Assembly (NCBI RefSeq): GCF_020905345.1
Contig: NZ_JAJJMO010000001.1
Location: 124,001 to 188,000, forward strand
DNA length: 64,000 bases
Source: Flavobacterium pisciphilum
GTDB taxonomy: Bacteria > Bacteroidota > Bacteroidia > Flavobacteriales > Flavobacteriaceae
Direction: 5' to 3'
Part shown: piece by piece, positions 52,114 through 61,153 of the stretch
How positions within the stretch are numbered: position 1 is the first letter of the stretch
Layout of the letters: each line of letters opens with the position of its first letter
Position numbers and translations under genes: made by a program
Notes under the pieces: model-generated
Seen by the model: only the letters and a program-made list of their open reading frames with translations
Told to the model about the DNA's origin: nothing
Database searches by the model: none

Positions 52114-54375
52114 TTATTTGTTCTTTAGCGCATTATTAAAAAGTGTGTGCAAAGCCCATATTTTGTTTACTGTCTTTTCTTCTTTTGTGTTTTTTAATTT
52201 GGCTTCAAGATCTACTAAGAAGTTTGTAGATTCTAATGAGTTCAGGAATATTCTTTTAATTGTTTCGTTTGAAGCAAAGCCCAATAATGTGATTAAAAGA
52301 TCTAAATACTCCTCCTCTCCTATTTTGTTGAATATAATTGCCTTATTCTTAGTTATAAGGTCGTATATTTTATCATCTTGAATAAATTCATAGTCATAAA
52401 GTGCTAATAAATAAATGACTAAATACCTAGAGAACGATTTTGTTTCATACTTATCACTGCCACTATCGTAATACCTAACAGAAACATCAGAAGTTATGTC
52501 ATTTTCTAATTTTTTAAAATTTAATTCTAGTTGGTGGATTATGTCTCGATTGTCAGCATAGACTAATGGAATAAGTATTGCATCTACTTCTTCAATGTGA
52601 TCTGCTACAGTAAGTAATTTTTCTAAAGTATTATTTATAGTAGCGGATAATTTAGGTATCTCTGATGAAAATATTTTATTAAGCGTTAACGTATTTAATA
52701 CAGTACGTAATTCTGGGGCATTATTAGTTGATGCAAATAATTTAGTGGAGTTCTCATTTGTTCTTGAGTTCCTGTTTATTAATTGCTCCATTACTTCTAT
52801 AAGGTCTTCAACATCTTTTTCTTTATGTAAAATTCGTAGCCCTGAGGTTTTTAAAGCTTGAATCAATTTATTATTGTTTTCAATTTTTGGAGAATAAGCA
52901 TTTAAAAAAGCCGCTGCATCATCATATTCAAAGCCTAAATAATTGCTGTAATCTATTACACCAAAAGGATCTAAGGCATCTTTTATGATTGGGCTATTGT
53001 TTTCAAAGTTTTTATAACAATCGGATTTAGTAAAATTATTTGTTCTTGTACCTGGAGCCTCATAATGGTATTCATTAGGAGTTACTTTTCCATTCCATGG
53101 CCATAACTGTGCATTCACATTTTTCCAACTTGGAATCGAAGGATCCTCTTTTTGATTGGGATAATTCTTTTCAGATGACGGATCAAATAACTTATGCATT
53201 GTCTGCCATTTCCCCCACATACGTTCTACGTTTGAATGTAAAAAAAAGAAAATTGGGTCTTTTGGTGCTGTGGGAACATAGTTTACATAACCATTATTAC
53301 TCACATGTGTATATCCATGTGGATCACCTTCTAATACTGTGAATGATTTATCATCTGTGCTAAGCTTCCCGCTTTTATCCTTTATTTGTTTAAAGAGATA
53401 TTGCTTATTATTATAGGTTTCTGATTCTTTTTGAACAGCATAAAAAGATACTTGTTTTGTTTTTTCATCATATTCATTAAAACCAGCTTGTTCTTTTTGA
53501 TTGTCAAACCATGACATTCTTCGAATTAATTTTTCACGGTCAATTGACCAAAATTTTAAGGGATTATCAGCATTAAATCGTGCGAAATTTGTAGAGACTC
53601 CATTTGTCATAATAGGATTATCTGCTCGGTCAATGATACTTTCTCCCAGAAAATCTGCTTTAAAAATATTAGGAGCTGGTTCATCAAATTTCCAATAATG
53701 CAAAGAAACTTTAGGGTCTACAATTTGCAATTGCCTTTCTAAATCAAGAAGATAAAGCCTATGCCAAGGTAAAAACACTTCTGTTCCGTGAGCAATAGAT
53801 TTTGATCCTTTGACGTGCATTTTAAAAAAGTCTGTTGAATAAATTCCTATTCCTCGGCCTTCTGAATCTGCTTTGTTAACTGTAGATAAGGCATGTAAAT
53901 AAGCAACTTTAGCATTTTTAGATAATAAGTTTGCGTTTTTTCTAACGCGTATCATTGTTTTTATAGCAGTAATTTCTACTCCATCTTTTATGGCTTTTAT
54001 TCTAATGTCTAAATCTTCTGGACTAGCTCCATTGAACAATTTTTCAGCTTGAAATTTTCCGCCAATAAAAATGTCTTTATGACTTTCTCCTATTTTAAAT
54101 TGTATTTCAAATGATTCTTTACCTTTTGTTCCAATAACGTTATTATCATAAAATAATAGTGTTGGAACTCCTAATTTTGATAAATCAATATCTTTTGGAA
54201 ATTCAAGAACTGTGTCCTTAAGTTGTTCTTGATCAAGGGTTATTTTTTCTGAATTGGAGCTGTCTGAACGCGAAATTCTAAATTTTGTAGGTGTCCATGT
54301 GATGTATGCAGCTTCTGGACTTGCATTGTCATTTATACCAATAAACGACAATGCAAAATTTGATTTTTGTGACAT
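52114..54375 (-). CDS. Tyrosinase-family type-3 copper oxidase with long helical C-terminal extension
   Basis: A 753-residue protein. After a beta-rich N-terminal domain (about 1-145), the tyrosinase core (about 150-400) shows all six copper ligands: His187, His196 and His205 for CuA (AHGTEVFLPWHRLYLLDLE) and His353, His357 and His380 for CuB (DPHGYTH ... FFFLHSNVERMWGKW). Such enzymes hydroxylate phenols and oxidise diphenols to quinones. The last 320 residues are helical with repeat character and no known domain; typical bacterial tyrosinases are less than half this size. There is no signal peptide or Tat motif. It is the first gene of a four-gene operon. Confidence 0.92.
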   Translation of the reverse strand: MSQKSNFALSFIGINDNASPEAAYITWTPTKFRISRSDSSNSEKITLDQEQLKDTVLEFPKDIDLSKLGVPTLLFYDNNVIGTKGKESFEIQFKIGESHKDIFIGGKFQAEKLFNGASPEDLDIRIKAIKDGVEITAIKTMIRVRKNANLLSKNAKVAYLHALSTVNKADSEGRGIGIYSTDFFKMHVKGSKSIAHGTEVFLPWHRLYLLDLERQLQIVDPKVSLHYWKFDEPAPNIFKADFLGESIIDRADNPIMTNGVSTNFARFNADNPLKFWSIDREKLIRRMSWFDNQKEQAGFNEYDEKTKQVSFYAVQKESETYNNKQYLFKQIKDKSGKLSTDDKSFTVLEGDPHGYTHVSNNGYVNYVPTAPKDPIFFFLHSNVERMWGKWQTMHKLFDPSSEKNYPNQKEDPSIPSWKNVNAQLWPWNGKVTPNEYHYEAPGTRTNNFTKSDCYKNFENNSPIIKDALDPFGVIDYSNYLGFEYDDAAAFLNAYSPKIENNNKLIQALKTSGLRILHKEKDVEDLIEVMEQLINRNSRTNENSTKLFASTNNAPELRTVLNTLTLNKIFSSEIPKLSATINNTLEKLLTVADHIEEVDAILIPLVYADNRDIIHQLELNFKKLENDITSDVSVRYYDSGSDKYETKSFSRYLVIYLLALYDYEFIQDDKIYDLITKNKAIIFNKIGEEEYLDLLITLLGFASNETIKRIFLNSLESTNFLVDLEAKLKNTKEEKTVNKIWALHTLFNNALKNK

Positions 54376-54574
54376 TTTAAAATATTTGATTTAGATTTTA
54401 CTTTTATAATAATTCGATTTATATATCTCGACCTATCATTTGTAGTAAAAGTATTCTAAATTTATATAGTGGTTCTCCGTATTTATACCTGATTTTATTA
54501 ATAAAGCATCGAAAAATAGCAACTAAATCAATTCTAGTTACTAAAATTATTTACTTCGATAAATAGTAAATAAT

Positions 54575-54601
54575 AAAGCCACTTCATCATGAAGTGGCTT
54601 T
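54575..54601 (-). terminator. Dicarboxylate symporter gene terminator
   Basis: AAAGCCACTTC / GAAGTGGCTTT with a 5-base loop lies 71 bases after the symporter stop, between it and the tyrosinase operon. The remaining spacer before tyrosinase (54376-54574) is AT-rich; I found no exact TAnnTTTG promoter there. Confidence 0.8.
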
Positions 54602-54671
54602 GCTGTTTTTCTTTGTGGCACAGATTATAAATCTGCGCTATCTGAATTATATTTAATTGATTGTAAGGGAA

Positions 54672-55910
54672 TTAATTTGTAATAGAAAGATCTACTTCTG
54701 GATTAGGGATAAAATCTTTTTCAAATTTTGAGATAATTACTGCACCCGCAGCATTACCTATGAAATTGGTAATCGTTCTGGCTTCATTCATGAATTTATC
54801 CACACTAAATAAAAGAGCCAATGCTTCTACAGGAAATTTATGTAATGTAGTAAAAGTAATTGTTAAAGCTATAAAACCAGAACCTGGCACTCCTGATGCT
54901 ACTTTTGAAGTTATCATAATTACCAATATAATAGTTATAATATCCTCTAGAGACAGTGGTATATCAAAAAGCTGAGCAACAAATAATGTACAGACTGGTA
55001 AAAATATAGCTGCTCCAGCCAGATTAAAAGAATAGCCAAGTGGTATACATAACCCTACAACAGCTTTGCTACAACCAGCCTTTTCAAGCTTAGCAACAAT
55101 AAGCGGAAAAGCTGTTCGAGATGATGAAGTACCGAAAACAATCAGTAATTCTTCTTTAATATAGATTAGAAACTTCCAAAGGCTAATTTTATAATACCTA
55201 AATATAAGCCCCAAAACTGCAAATATGAAAAAGGCCATAGTGATATAAGTTGTTGCTAATAGTTTGCCTAATGGCAGCAGGCTATCAATGCCAAACTTAG
55301 AAACCGCATAAGCCATACCGCCAAAAGCTGCAATTGGAATGAGGTAAAATAGATACATAAGTACTTTATATAAAAAATAAGATACTTTTTGTAGCTTAAT
55401 GACCAATTGTTCTCTATGTCGTGAAAAACTTAGTGCAATCCCAAATAATATAGCTAGTAATAGTAGTATTAAAGGCCTGTTAAGTATCAAAAAATTAAAC
55501 CAGTCGTCATTAAATTCTGCATTATTAATCTTTGAAGGAATACCAATGGCAGGAATATGGCTTTTTGCTATTTTACCTGGTTCAATAAAGAGTGCGCTTG
55601 CTACACCCAATAAAATAGCCGCTGTTGTAATTACAATAAAATAAGCTATTGCCTTAAAACTTATGCTGCGAACTTTTTTTAAGTTACCTACTCCACTTAC
55701 TCCTATTACAATAGTTAAAAAAATTACTGGTTGAATAAATGGTTCAATCAAATAGAGAAAACTTGTTCCTAAAAAATCTAATTTAATCCCTTTTTCAGGA
55801 AAATAATGCCCTACAACAACCCCTAGCAATAATGCTACAAATACATATGAGGCCAAATTTTTTACGAATTTGCCTGATACAGATGTATTTATAGGTTGTT
55901 GGTTTTGCAT
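54672..55910 (-). CDS. Dicarboxylate/amino acid:cation symporter (DAACS family)
   Basis: A 412-residue inner-membrane transporter with about eight helices and two re-entrant loops. It contains VFGTSSSRTAFPLIVAKLEKAG, the serine-rich HP1 motif, and GVPGSGFIALTIT with FSVDKFMNEARTITNFIGNAAG, the conserved C-terminal substrate and sodium-binding region of GltP/DctA. It probably imports C4-dicarboxylates or glutamate/aspartate. It lies 39 bases downstream of a citrate-type transporter on the same strand. Confidence 0.93.
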   Translation of the reverse strand: MQNQQPINTSVSGKFVKNLASYVFVALLLGVVVGHYFPEKGIKLDFLGTSFLYLIEPFIQPVIFLTIVIGVSGVGNLKKVRSISFKAIAYFIVITTAAILLGVASALFIEPGKIAKSHIPAIGIPSKINNAEFNDDWFNFLILNRPLILLLLAILFGIALSFSRHREQLVIKLQKVSYFLYKVLMYLFYLIPIAAFGGMAYAVSKFGIDSLLPLGKLLATTYITMAFFIFAVLGLIFRYYKISLWKFLIYIKEELLIVFGTSSSRTAFPLIVAKLEKAGCSKAVVGLCIPLGYSFNLAGAAIFLPVCTLFVAQLFDIPLSLEDIITIILVIMITSKVASGVPGSGFIALTITFTTLHKFPVEALALLFSVDKFMNEARTITNFIGNAAGAVIISKFEKDFIPNPEVDLSITN

Positions 55911-55949
55911 TATGTAATGTTAAATAATGAACAAAGATATAAAGGTTAT

Positions 55950-57242
55950 TTAAAAAGTAATAAGTCCAATAATAATAGCTGTAATTAGCATAGCGAGAGA
56001 TGATCCTAATGCCCATTTTATTGTGAATTTTAGATGGTCTGAAAATTCAACTCCAGCTAAACCTACTAAAAGATAAGTAGATGGTACCAATGGACTTAAC
56101 AAATGAACCCCTTGGCCAATTAACGAAGCTGTTCCTATTTCTAATTTTGTAGCTCCAAGATGAAGACCAGTTTCGGTTATAAGCGGTAATATACCAAAAT
56201 AATACGCATCATTGCTTAAAAAAAACGTCAATGGAGCACTGGTTACTGCTGTTAGAACAGGAAATAATCTTCCCCAAGTATCTGGCACTACAGATATCAT
56301 TGATTTCGCCATAGCATCCATCATCCCTGTTCCTGAAAGGATTCCTGTAAATATACCAGCAGCAAAAATCATTGATGCTACCGAAAGAGCATTGCCTGCA
56401 TGCAATTTAAGAACCTTTTGTTGTTCATCAATTTTTGGATAGTTAATAATAAGACCTATGCAAAAAGCAATCATAAATGAAACAGCAAGTGGAAGAACAT
56501 CAAACATCATTGTTGCTAAAAGCGTTAGTGTTAAGGCTAAATTAAACCATATAAGTCCTGGTCTTTTTAATTGTCGTTGTACTCCTATTGTTTCTTCATT
56601 ATCTAAATATGGATTTATAAAATCTGTTTTTGAAATTCTCTTTTTTTCTTTCATTCCAAGCCATACTGAACATAAAAGTACCCAAACAACTCCGCCAATA
56701 ACTACAGGTATCATAGGCACAAAAAGCTCTGTTGCATCCATTTTAAGTGTAGTCATTGCCCTTGCTGTAGGTCCGCCCCAAGGGAGAATATTCATTACTC
56801 CACCACCAAGCATTATAATGCAAGATAGTACCAATGGATTCATTCCTAACTTCTTATATAATGGTAACATTGCAGCTACTACAATCATATAAGTTGTTGC
56901 TCCATCTCCATCCAACGATACAAGAACAGTTAGCACAGCTGTACCAAACGCAATTTTTACAGGATCACCTTTTGCAAATTTAAGTATCAGGTTCACTAAC
57001 GGATCAAACAATCCAGCATCAATCATTATGCTAAAAAAAAGTATTCCAAAAATAAGCATAATGCCTGTAGGCGCAATATTCTTTACACCATCCATAATGA
57101 TAGGGCCTAAATCTGATGCGAAGCCTCCAAAAAGAGCAAAAATTATTGGTATAAGTATTAGAGCTGTTAACGGAAACAGTCTTTTAGACATGATAAGGTA
57201 CATAAATACGATAATCATTGTAAAGCCTAAGGTAGTAAGCAT
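55950..57242 (-). CDS. CitMHS family citrate/carboxylate transporter
   Basis: A 430-residue membrane protein with about eleven helices. It matches the CitM/CitH layout: an N-terminal TMIIVFMYLIMSKRLFPLTAL, VLTVLVSLDGDGATTYMIVV, WGGPTARAM, then a second half with FFLSNDAYYFGILPLI and the closing GQGVHLLSPLVPSTYLLVGL. Family members move citrate complexed with Mg or Ca in exchange for protons. It is transcribed with the DUF2490 gene (22 bases upstream) and the DAACS symporter (39 bases downstream). Confidence 0.92.
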   Translation of the reverse strand: MLTTLGFTMIIVFMYLIMSKRLFPLTALILIPIIFALFGGFASDLGPIIMDGVKNIAPTGIMLIFGILFFSIMIDAGLFDPLVNLILKFAKGDPVKIAFGTAVLTVLVSLDGDGATTYMIVVAAMLPLYKKLGMNPLVLSCIIMLGGGVMNILPWGGPTARAMTTLKMDATELFVPMIPVVIGGVVWVLLCSVWLGMKEKKRISKTDFINPYLDNEETIGVQRQLKRPGLIWFNLALTLTLLATMMFDVLPLAVSFMIAFCIGLIINYPKIDEQQKVLKLHAGNALSVASMIFAAGIFTGILSGTGMMDAMAKSMISVVPDTWGRLFPVLTAVTSAPLTFFLSNDAYYFGILPLITETGLHLGATKLEIGTASLIGQGVHLLSPLVPSTYLLVGLAGVEFSDHLKFTIKWALGSSLAMLITAIIIGLITF

Positions 57243-57264
57243 GGTAATGTATGTTTTGAAGTTA

Positions 57265-57951
57265 TTAATTTTCTGATTTAGACCAGTCGAAAGAATTTCT
57301 AAAACCTAGTAACACATAATTACTAGTGTCTGATGAGTTTAGTTGGTTGACAAAAGAGAATTCTAAAGCTGATTTTTCTCCCAAATTGATTCCAAGACCT
57401 GCAGTGATCCTGTTACTATCAAACTGTTCTTCTTTTACAACATTCATACGTATCTCATTTTTAAGTATACCGTATAAAGTATTTTTTTCACTTGCTTTGT
57501 TTAAAGGGATTTTAAACGAAATAAGATATCTAAGCCTAACAATGAAATCGTCTGGATTTGTCAAAAACCGTTCTTCTATCCTGTATCGGTGTAGTAAAAC
57601 CGTTCTACCTATCTTATTTTTAAAAGATACTTGCTGGAAAGGTCTGTTTTCATAACGTATCTTTTTTTCCATGTCACTATTATAGGGTTCTAAAACAAGA
57701 AACATGTATCCCATAGCTGGATAGATTTCATTTTCCAGTTTTCTCTCAAGATATGTTGATACTAAAAAAAGCCGCGAATCTTTTACCAAATCATAAGAAC
57801 GATATTGCGATAAAGCAGTAAAACTGTATTTTTGACTTAATTTTGCCGACATAGTATATTGGAACCATGTGTTAAGATTATCTTTCTGAGCATTACTCTT
57901 GACAGAAAATAAGATTAGAAAAAATAGAATTGATATATTTTTTATAGACAT
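57265..57951 (-). CDS. DUF2490 outer-membrane barrel-like protein
   Basis: A 228-residue protein with a signal peptide (about 1-21, ending KSNAQ). It contains NTWFQYTMSAKLSQKYSF near the start and RYRIEERFL plus FRLRYLISFKIPL-like strands, the alternating pattern of DUF2490 proteins. These are predicted outer-membrane beta-barrels common in Bacteroidota. First gene of the transport unit, so it may be a porin-like component for the two carboxylate transporters. Confidence 0.85.
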   Translation of the reverse strand: MSIKNISILFFLILFSVKSNAQKDNLNTWFQYTMSAKLSQKYSFTALSQYRSYDLVKDSRLFLVSTYLERKLENEIYPAMGYMFLVLEPYNSDMEKKIRYENRPFQQVSFKNKIGRTVLLHRYRIEERFLTNPDDFIVRLRYLISFKIPLNKASEKNTLYGILKNEIRMNVVKEEQFDSNRITAGLGINLGEKSALEFSFVNQLNSSDTSNYVLLGFRNSFDWSKSEN

Positions 57952-58133
57952 TTTGATAATTGTTAAATTTTGACCGAGATAAAAGTATGTGAATGGTATC
58001 TGGAAAAAATCTAATTTTCAGTGAACGACATATATAATAAGTGAACTACACAATAAGGCTTGCTAAATAAAATGATATATTCAATTTTAAAGGCTTTTTT
58101 TTAAACGGTAAGTAATTTTTATAATAAAAAAGT

Positions 58134-59234
58134 ATGGTTTTACTAATAAATATTCTTATTCTGCTAGCTGCATTCCGACTTCTCTTTGAACAAAAGATTA
58201 TAAATCGATTAATGACAAAACAGTGGAGTAATCTAATTACATTTCAGCATTTTATCTTTTTTATTATCTATAGTGCAGCCTTAGTAAATAGTACGCTTTA
58301 TTTTACGACCATGCCTTACGCATTATACAATGTGCTATTTACGATGGTTGTAAACATTATGCTTTATATAGTATGCTATTCGTATCTTGTTGGTACTTAT
58401 TATCAGACAAATAAATATCCTGAATATATTCTGTATGCTCTGATTTTATTTATATCTACTTCTTTGTTGCGTTTACTAGTTGAACCAAAATTTCATGTTA
58501 ATCATACAGCTGGCTCAAATGAAAGTCTTTTTTTAATAAGCGTTTATGCATCTCAGAGTATTGTCATCTTAGTGGCTTCATTTTTAGGAATATCAAAACA
58601 CAAATTTTTAATAGAATATGATTATAAGAATTTAGAATTTAAAAAAAATGAGACTGATCTTAATTTAATGAAATCTAAAATCAATCCTCATTTTTTATTA
58701 AACACTCTTAATAACATTTATTCTGGGAGCTATAATCCGCAAAAAAACACTTCGGAAGCCATATTACAATTAAGTCAATTACTACAATATGTAATATATG
58801 AAACAGACAAGAATACGATTACTATACAGAAGGAATTTGAAATGATTAAAGCACTTGCTGGTTTGTATCAATTAAAATACAACAATACACTTCCTATAGA
58901 ATTTGAACTTAATGATGAAGAAATTCAAGAACAATTAGAAATACCTCCATCGATATACTTTGCACTTTTTGAAAATGCATTAAAACATTCTGGTATTGGC
59001 AATGAAAATGAGTCGTATATAAAAGTACAATTTTACAAGGATGAAGATTACATTGTTTTTAAACTGACTAATTCTATACCTGATCACAATATAAATACTA
59101 ATAACCATACTTATAAAGGAATGGGAATGAAAGCATTAAAAAAAATATTGACTATTCAATATGCAGAAAACTACAGACTAGTTGAGGAATTATCAAATAA
59201 AACGTATTTTTCTACTCTCAAAATTAAAATATGA
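58134..59234 (+). CDS. LytS-type sensor histidine kinase
   Basis: A 366-residue membrane kinase. Five or six hydrophobic segments occupy about residues 1-155. The His_kinase domain follows, with the phosphoacceptor His186 in KINPHFLLNTLNNIYSG, and a degenerate ATP-binding domain near the C-terminus (FENALKHS, then GMGMKALKKIL). It overlaps the LytTR regulator by 4 bases (ATGA). Divergent transcription from the DUF2490-transporter unit suggests it senses the transported carboxylate, as YpdA/BtsS-type systems do for pyruvate. Confidence 0.92.
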   Translation: MVLLINILILLAAFRLLFEQKIINRLMTKQWSNLITFQHFIFFIIYSAALVNSTLYFTTMPYALYNVLFTMVVNIMLYIVCYSYLVGTYYQTNKYPEYILYALILFISTSLLRLLVEPKFHVNHTAGSNESLFLISVYASQSIVILVASFLGISKHKFLIEYDYKNLEFKKNETDLNLMKSKINPHFLLNTLNNIYSGSYNPQKNTSEAILQLSQLLQYVIYETDKNTITIQKEFEMIKALAGLYQLKYNNTLPIEFELNDEEIQEQLEIPPSIYFALFENALKHSGIGNENESYIKVQFYKDEDYIVFKLTNSIPDHNINTNNHTYKGMGMKALKKILTIQYAENYRLVEELSNKTYFSTLKIKI

Positions 59235-59917
59235 AAGAATTACAAACCATAGCTGTTGACGATGAGTATCCTGCACTTGAACTTATTAAAACCTATTGTA
59301 CTAATCTTAAAGGGATAAACTTATTAAACACATTTAGTAATCCTGAAAATGCAATTTTGTTCCTAAATAAAAATGAGGTTGATTTATTAATCCTTGACAT
59401 AAATATGCCCAACATAAACGGCATAGAACTTTTAAAAAAGGCTAAAAATAAGCCGCTTTGTATTTTTATAACTGCAGAAGAGCAACATGCTGCTAAGGCT
59501 TTTGAACTCGATGTCATTGATTACCTTATAAAGCCTATAAGCTTTGAGCGTTTTGAAAAAGCAATAACCAAAGCAAAAGAATATTACCTTTTTAAACAAA
59601 CAAAAGATACCGTAGAGGATTTTATCATGTTTAAGTCAGATTATATTATAAATAAGATTAAACTCGATGATATATACTGGGTAGAAGGTTTTGGTGAATA
59701 TATAAAAATTGTATCCCGATACAAAAAGCACATGGTATTAGAACGGATGACAAAATTTGAAGAATTGCACCGTCATCTCGGATTTATAAGAATCCACAAA
59801 TCATATCTTATTATAAAAGAACATATAGCTTCTTTTAATTCCCGTACTGTACTATTAAAAAATGGTAAAGAATTACCAATAGGTCGTACGTATAAAAACA
59901 ACCTCAAATTAAATTAA
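59231..59917 (+). CDS. LytTR family response regulator
   Basis: A 228-residue regulator with a receiver domain (about 1-118; acidic pair at AVDDEYPAL, phosphoacceptor Asp56 in LLILDINMP, Lys in DYLIKPI). A LytTR DNA-binding domain follows (about 130-228; DIYWVEGFGEYIKIVSRY, FIRIHKSYLI, LPIGRTYKNNL). It is translationally coupled to the upstream kinase gene. It probably activates the divergent DUF2490-CitMHS-DAACS unit; LytTR proteins usually bind paired direct repeats. Confidence 0.94.
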   Translation: MKELQTIAVDDEYPALELIKTYCTNLKGINLLNTFSNPENAILFLNKNEVDLLILDINMPNINGIELLKKAKNKPLCIFITAEEQHAAKAFELDVIDYLIKPISFERFEKAITKAKEYYLFKQTKDTVEDFIMFKSDYIINKIKLDDIYWVEGFGEYIKIVSRYKKHMVLERMTKFEELHRHLGFIRIHKSYLIIKEHIASFNSRTVLLKNGKELPIGRTYKNNLKLN

Positions 59918-60096
59918 AGCTTCATTTTAAATAGAAAATAGATGTTAGAATAGCAGCATACATATATTCTCTTTAGATTTTGTTAATAGAGAAGAAATAG
60001 AAATCTAATAAGACAACATTTTTTTTGCTTTCACCTGAAGTCTCTTCCTTAAAATCAAATATAATAGCTAGTTGAGTTGCTTTTTTTTAGTAATTA

Positions 60097-60194
60097 GATT
60101 TGAAAACACCTTGATTTTTGACTCCTGATTTAGTAATCCAACTAAACTCAGGCTATTCCATGCGATCATATACGCAGTTTCTGGATTAACAGTT
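60097..60194 (-). pseudogene. Relict joining fragments of the 359-residue gene and the tyrosinase gene
   Basis: Bases 60097-60157 match 48654-48716 of the 359-residue gene at roughly 86% by eye, with one single-base deletion that breaks the frame. Directly adjoining, 60158-60192 resembles 54294-54330, which encodes the tyrosinase N-terminus (SPEAAYITW there, NPETAYMIAW here). Both blocks are on the minus strand, as in the intact operon. The stretch to about 60330 may hold more degenerate tyrosinase sequence (HST...IW...AQL). The 579-base gap 59918-60496 contains no other gene I can support. Confidence 0.7.
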
Positions 60195-60496
60195 GTTCTT
60201 CCTTTTGTCTTTTGGCAAAATAAAACCACCATTTACATTTAGTTGTGCAAAAAACAGTGTCCATATTATGGCGGTACTATGAATTTCCCTATCCCATGGA
60301 TGAAAAATGTACACTCATAACATTTTACACACATAAGTCATTGGATAACAATAGATTTACTAAAGAAGTAAAACGCTAGCTGGATTTATTTTTGAAAATA
60401 AGTTTATTTAAAGTGGAGTTCAGAAACCACTATAAAAACGAGGTGAAATCTGAAAAGCCTTATGAGTAGGAACAAACAAAATAAATTTTAAGTATC

Positions 60497-60913
60497 ATGA
60501 AAATACAAGTAAAAAGCAGTAGTCAATATTTAAATATTTTAAACGCAAGTCAGGATAATGGAGCTGTAGCTTGCCAAGGTAATACACCTACAACGGATAA
60601 TTTCTTATGGGAATTAATACCATCTACAACAGTTGGAGGTTATTTTTTGATTAGGGTAAAAAGTAGTGGTCAATACTTAAATATATTAAATGCAAGTAAA
60701 GATAATGGAGCTGTAGCATGTCAGGGTAATACACCTACTACAGATAATTTCTTATGGCAGTTTATTCCTGCTGGTGGAGTTTATTTTAAGCTTCAGGTAA
60801 AAAGCAGTGGACAATATCTAAACATATTAAACGCAAGTAAAGATAATGGTGCTCATGCTTGCCAAGGTAATACACCTACTACAGATAATTTCTTATGGAG
60901 AATTATTCAATAA
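60497..60913 (+). CDS. Threefold-repeat beta-trefoil (RICIN-like) lectin
   Basis: A 138-residue protein made of three repeats. The 34-residue cores, V-K-S-S through F-L-W at residues 5-38, 54-87 and 101-134, differ from each other at only one to three positions. The pattern (QYLNILNAS, NGAVACQGN, NFLW) fits one subdomain of a ricin-B-type beta-trefoil with NFLW in place of QxW, so three repeats make one complete trefoil. There is no signal peptide. Each repeat should give one sugar- or ligand-binding site. The ligand is unknown. Confidence 0.82.
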   Translation: MKIQVKSSSQYLNILNASQDNGAVACQGNTPTTDNFLWELIPSTTVGGYFLIRVKSSGQYLNILNASKDNGAVACQGNTPTTDNFLWQFIPAGGVYFKLQVKSSGQYLNILNASKDNGAHACQGNTPTTDNFLWRIIQ

Positions 60914-60974
60914 TTAAGGCTAGTACTTTAATTATGAGTTATTGTATAACTTTCCTAAGTTTATAATTCATTAA

Positions 60975-61008
60975 AAACTGCTTGAAATTATATTCAAGCA
61001 GTTTTTTT
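60975..61008 (+). terminator. Lectin gene terminator
   Basis: AAACTGCTTGAA / TTCAAGCAGTTT with a 6-base loop, followed by TTTT, 62 bases after the stop. Confidence 0.85.
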
Positions 61009-61153
61009 ATAACTATTTTTGAAGTTGCTTTTCTAAATCTGATTTTTTATTATCTGACTACCAACTTAAAAACTCTAAAAAAATATCTAAGATTTGATTT
61101 TCATTTTAGATATAGTTTACAAATTTTGACTATCGTGTTATCTTTAATATTAA

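Noticed and set aside
47789..54375. Operon considered as a melanin locus with a secreted tyrosinase
   Set aside because: None of the soluble enzymes has a signal peptide or Tat motif, and the flavin oxidase and unknown protein are not part of known melanin operons. A pigment role remains possible but is not supported.
60497..60913. Direct DNA repeats considered as a non-coding repeat array
   Set aside because: All three repeats stay in one frame, differences are mostly synonymous and a terminator follows, so this is a coding gene.
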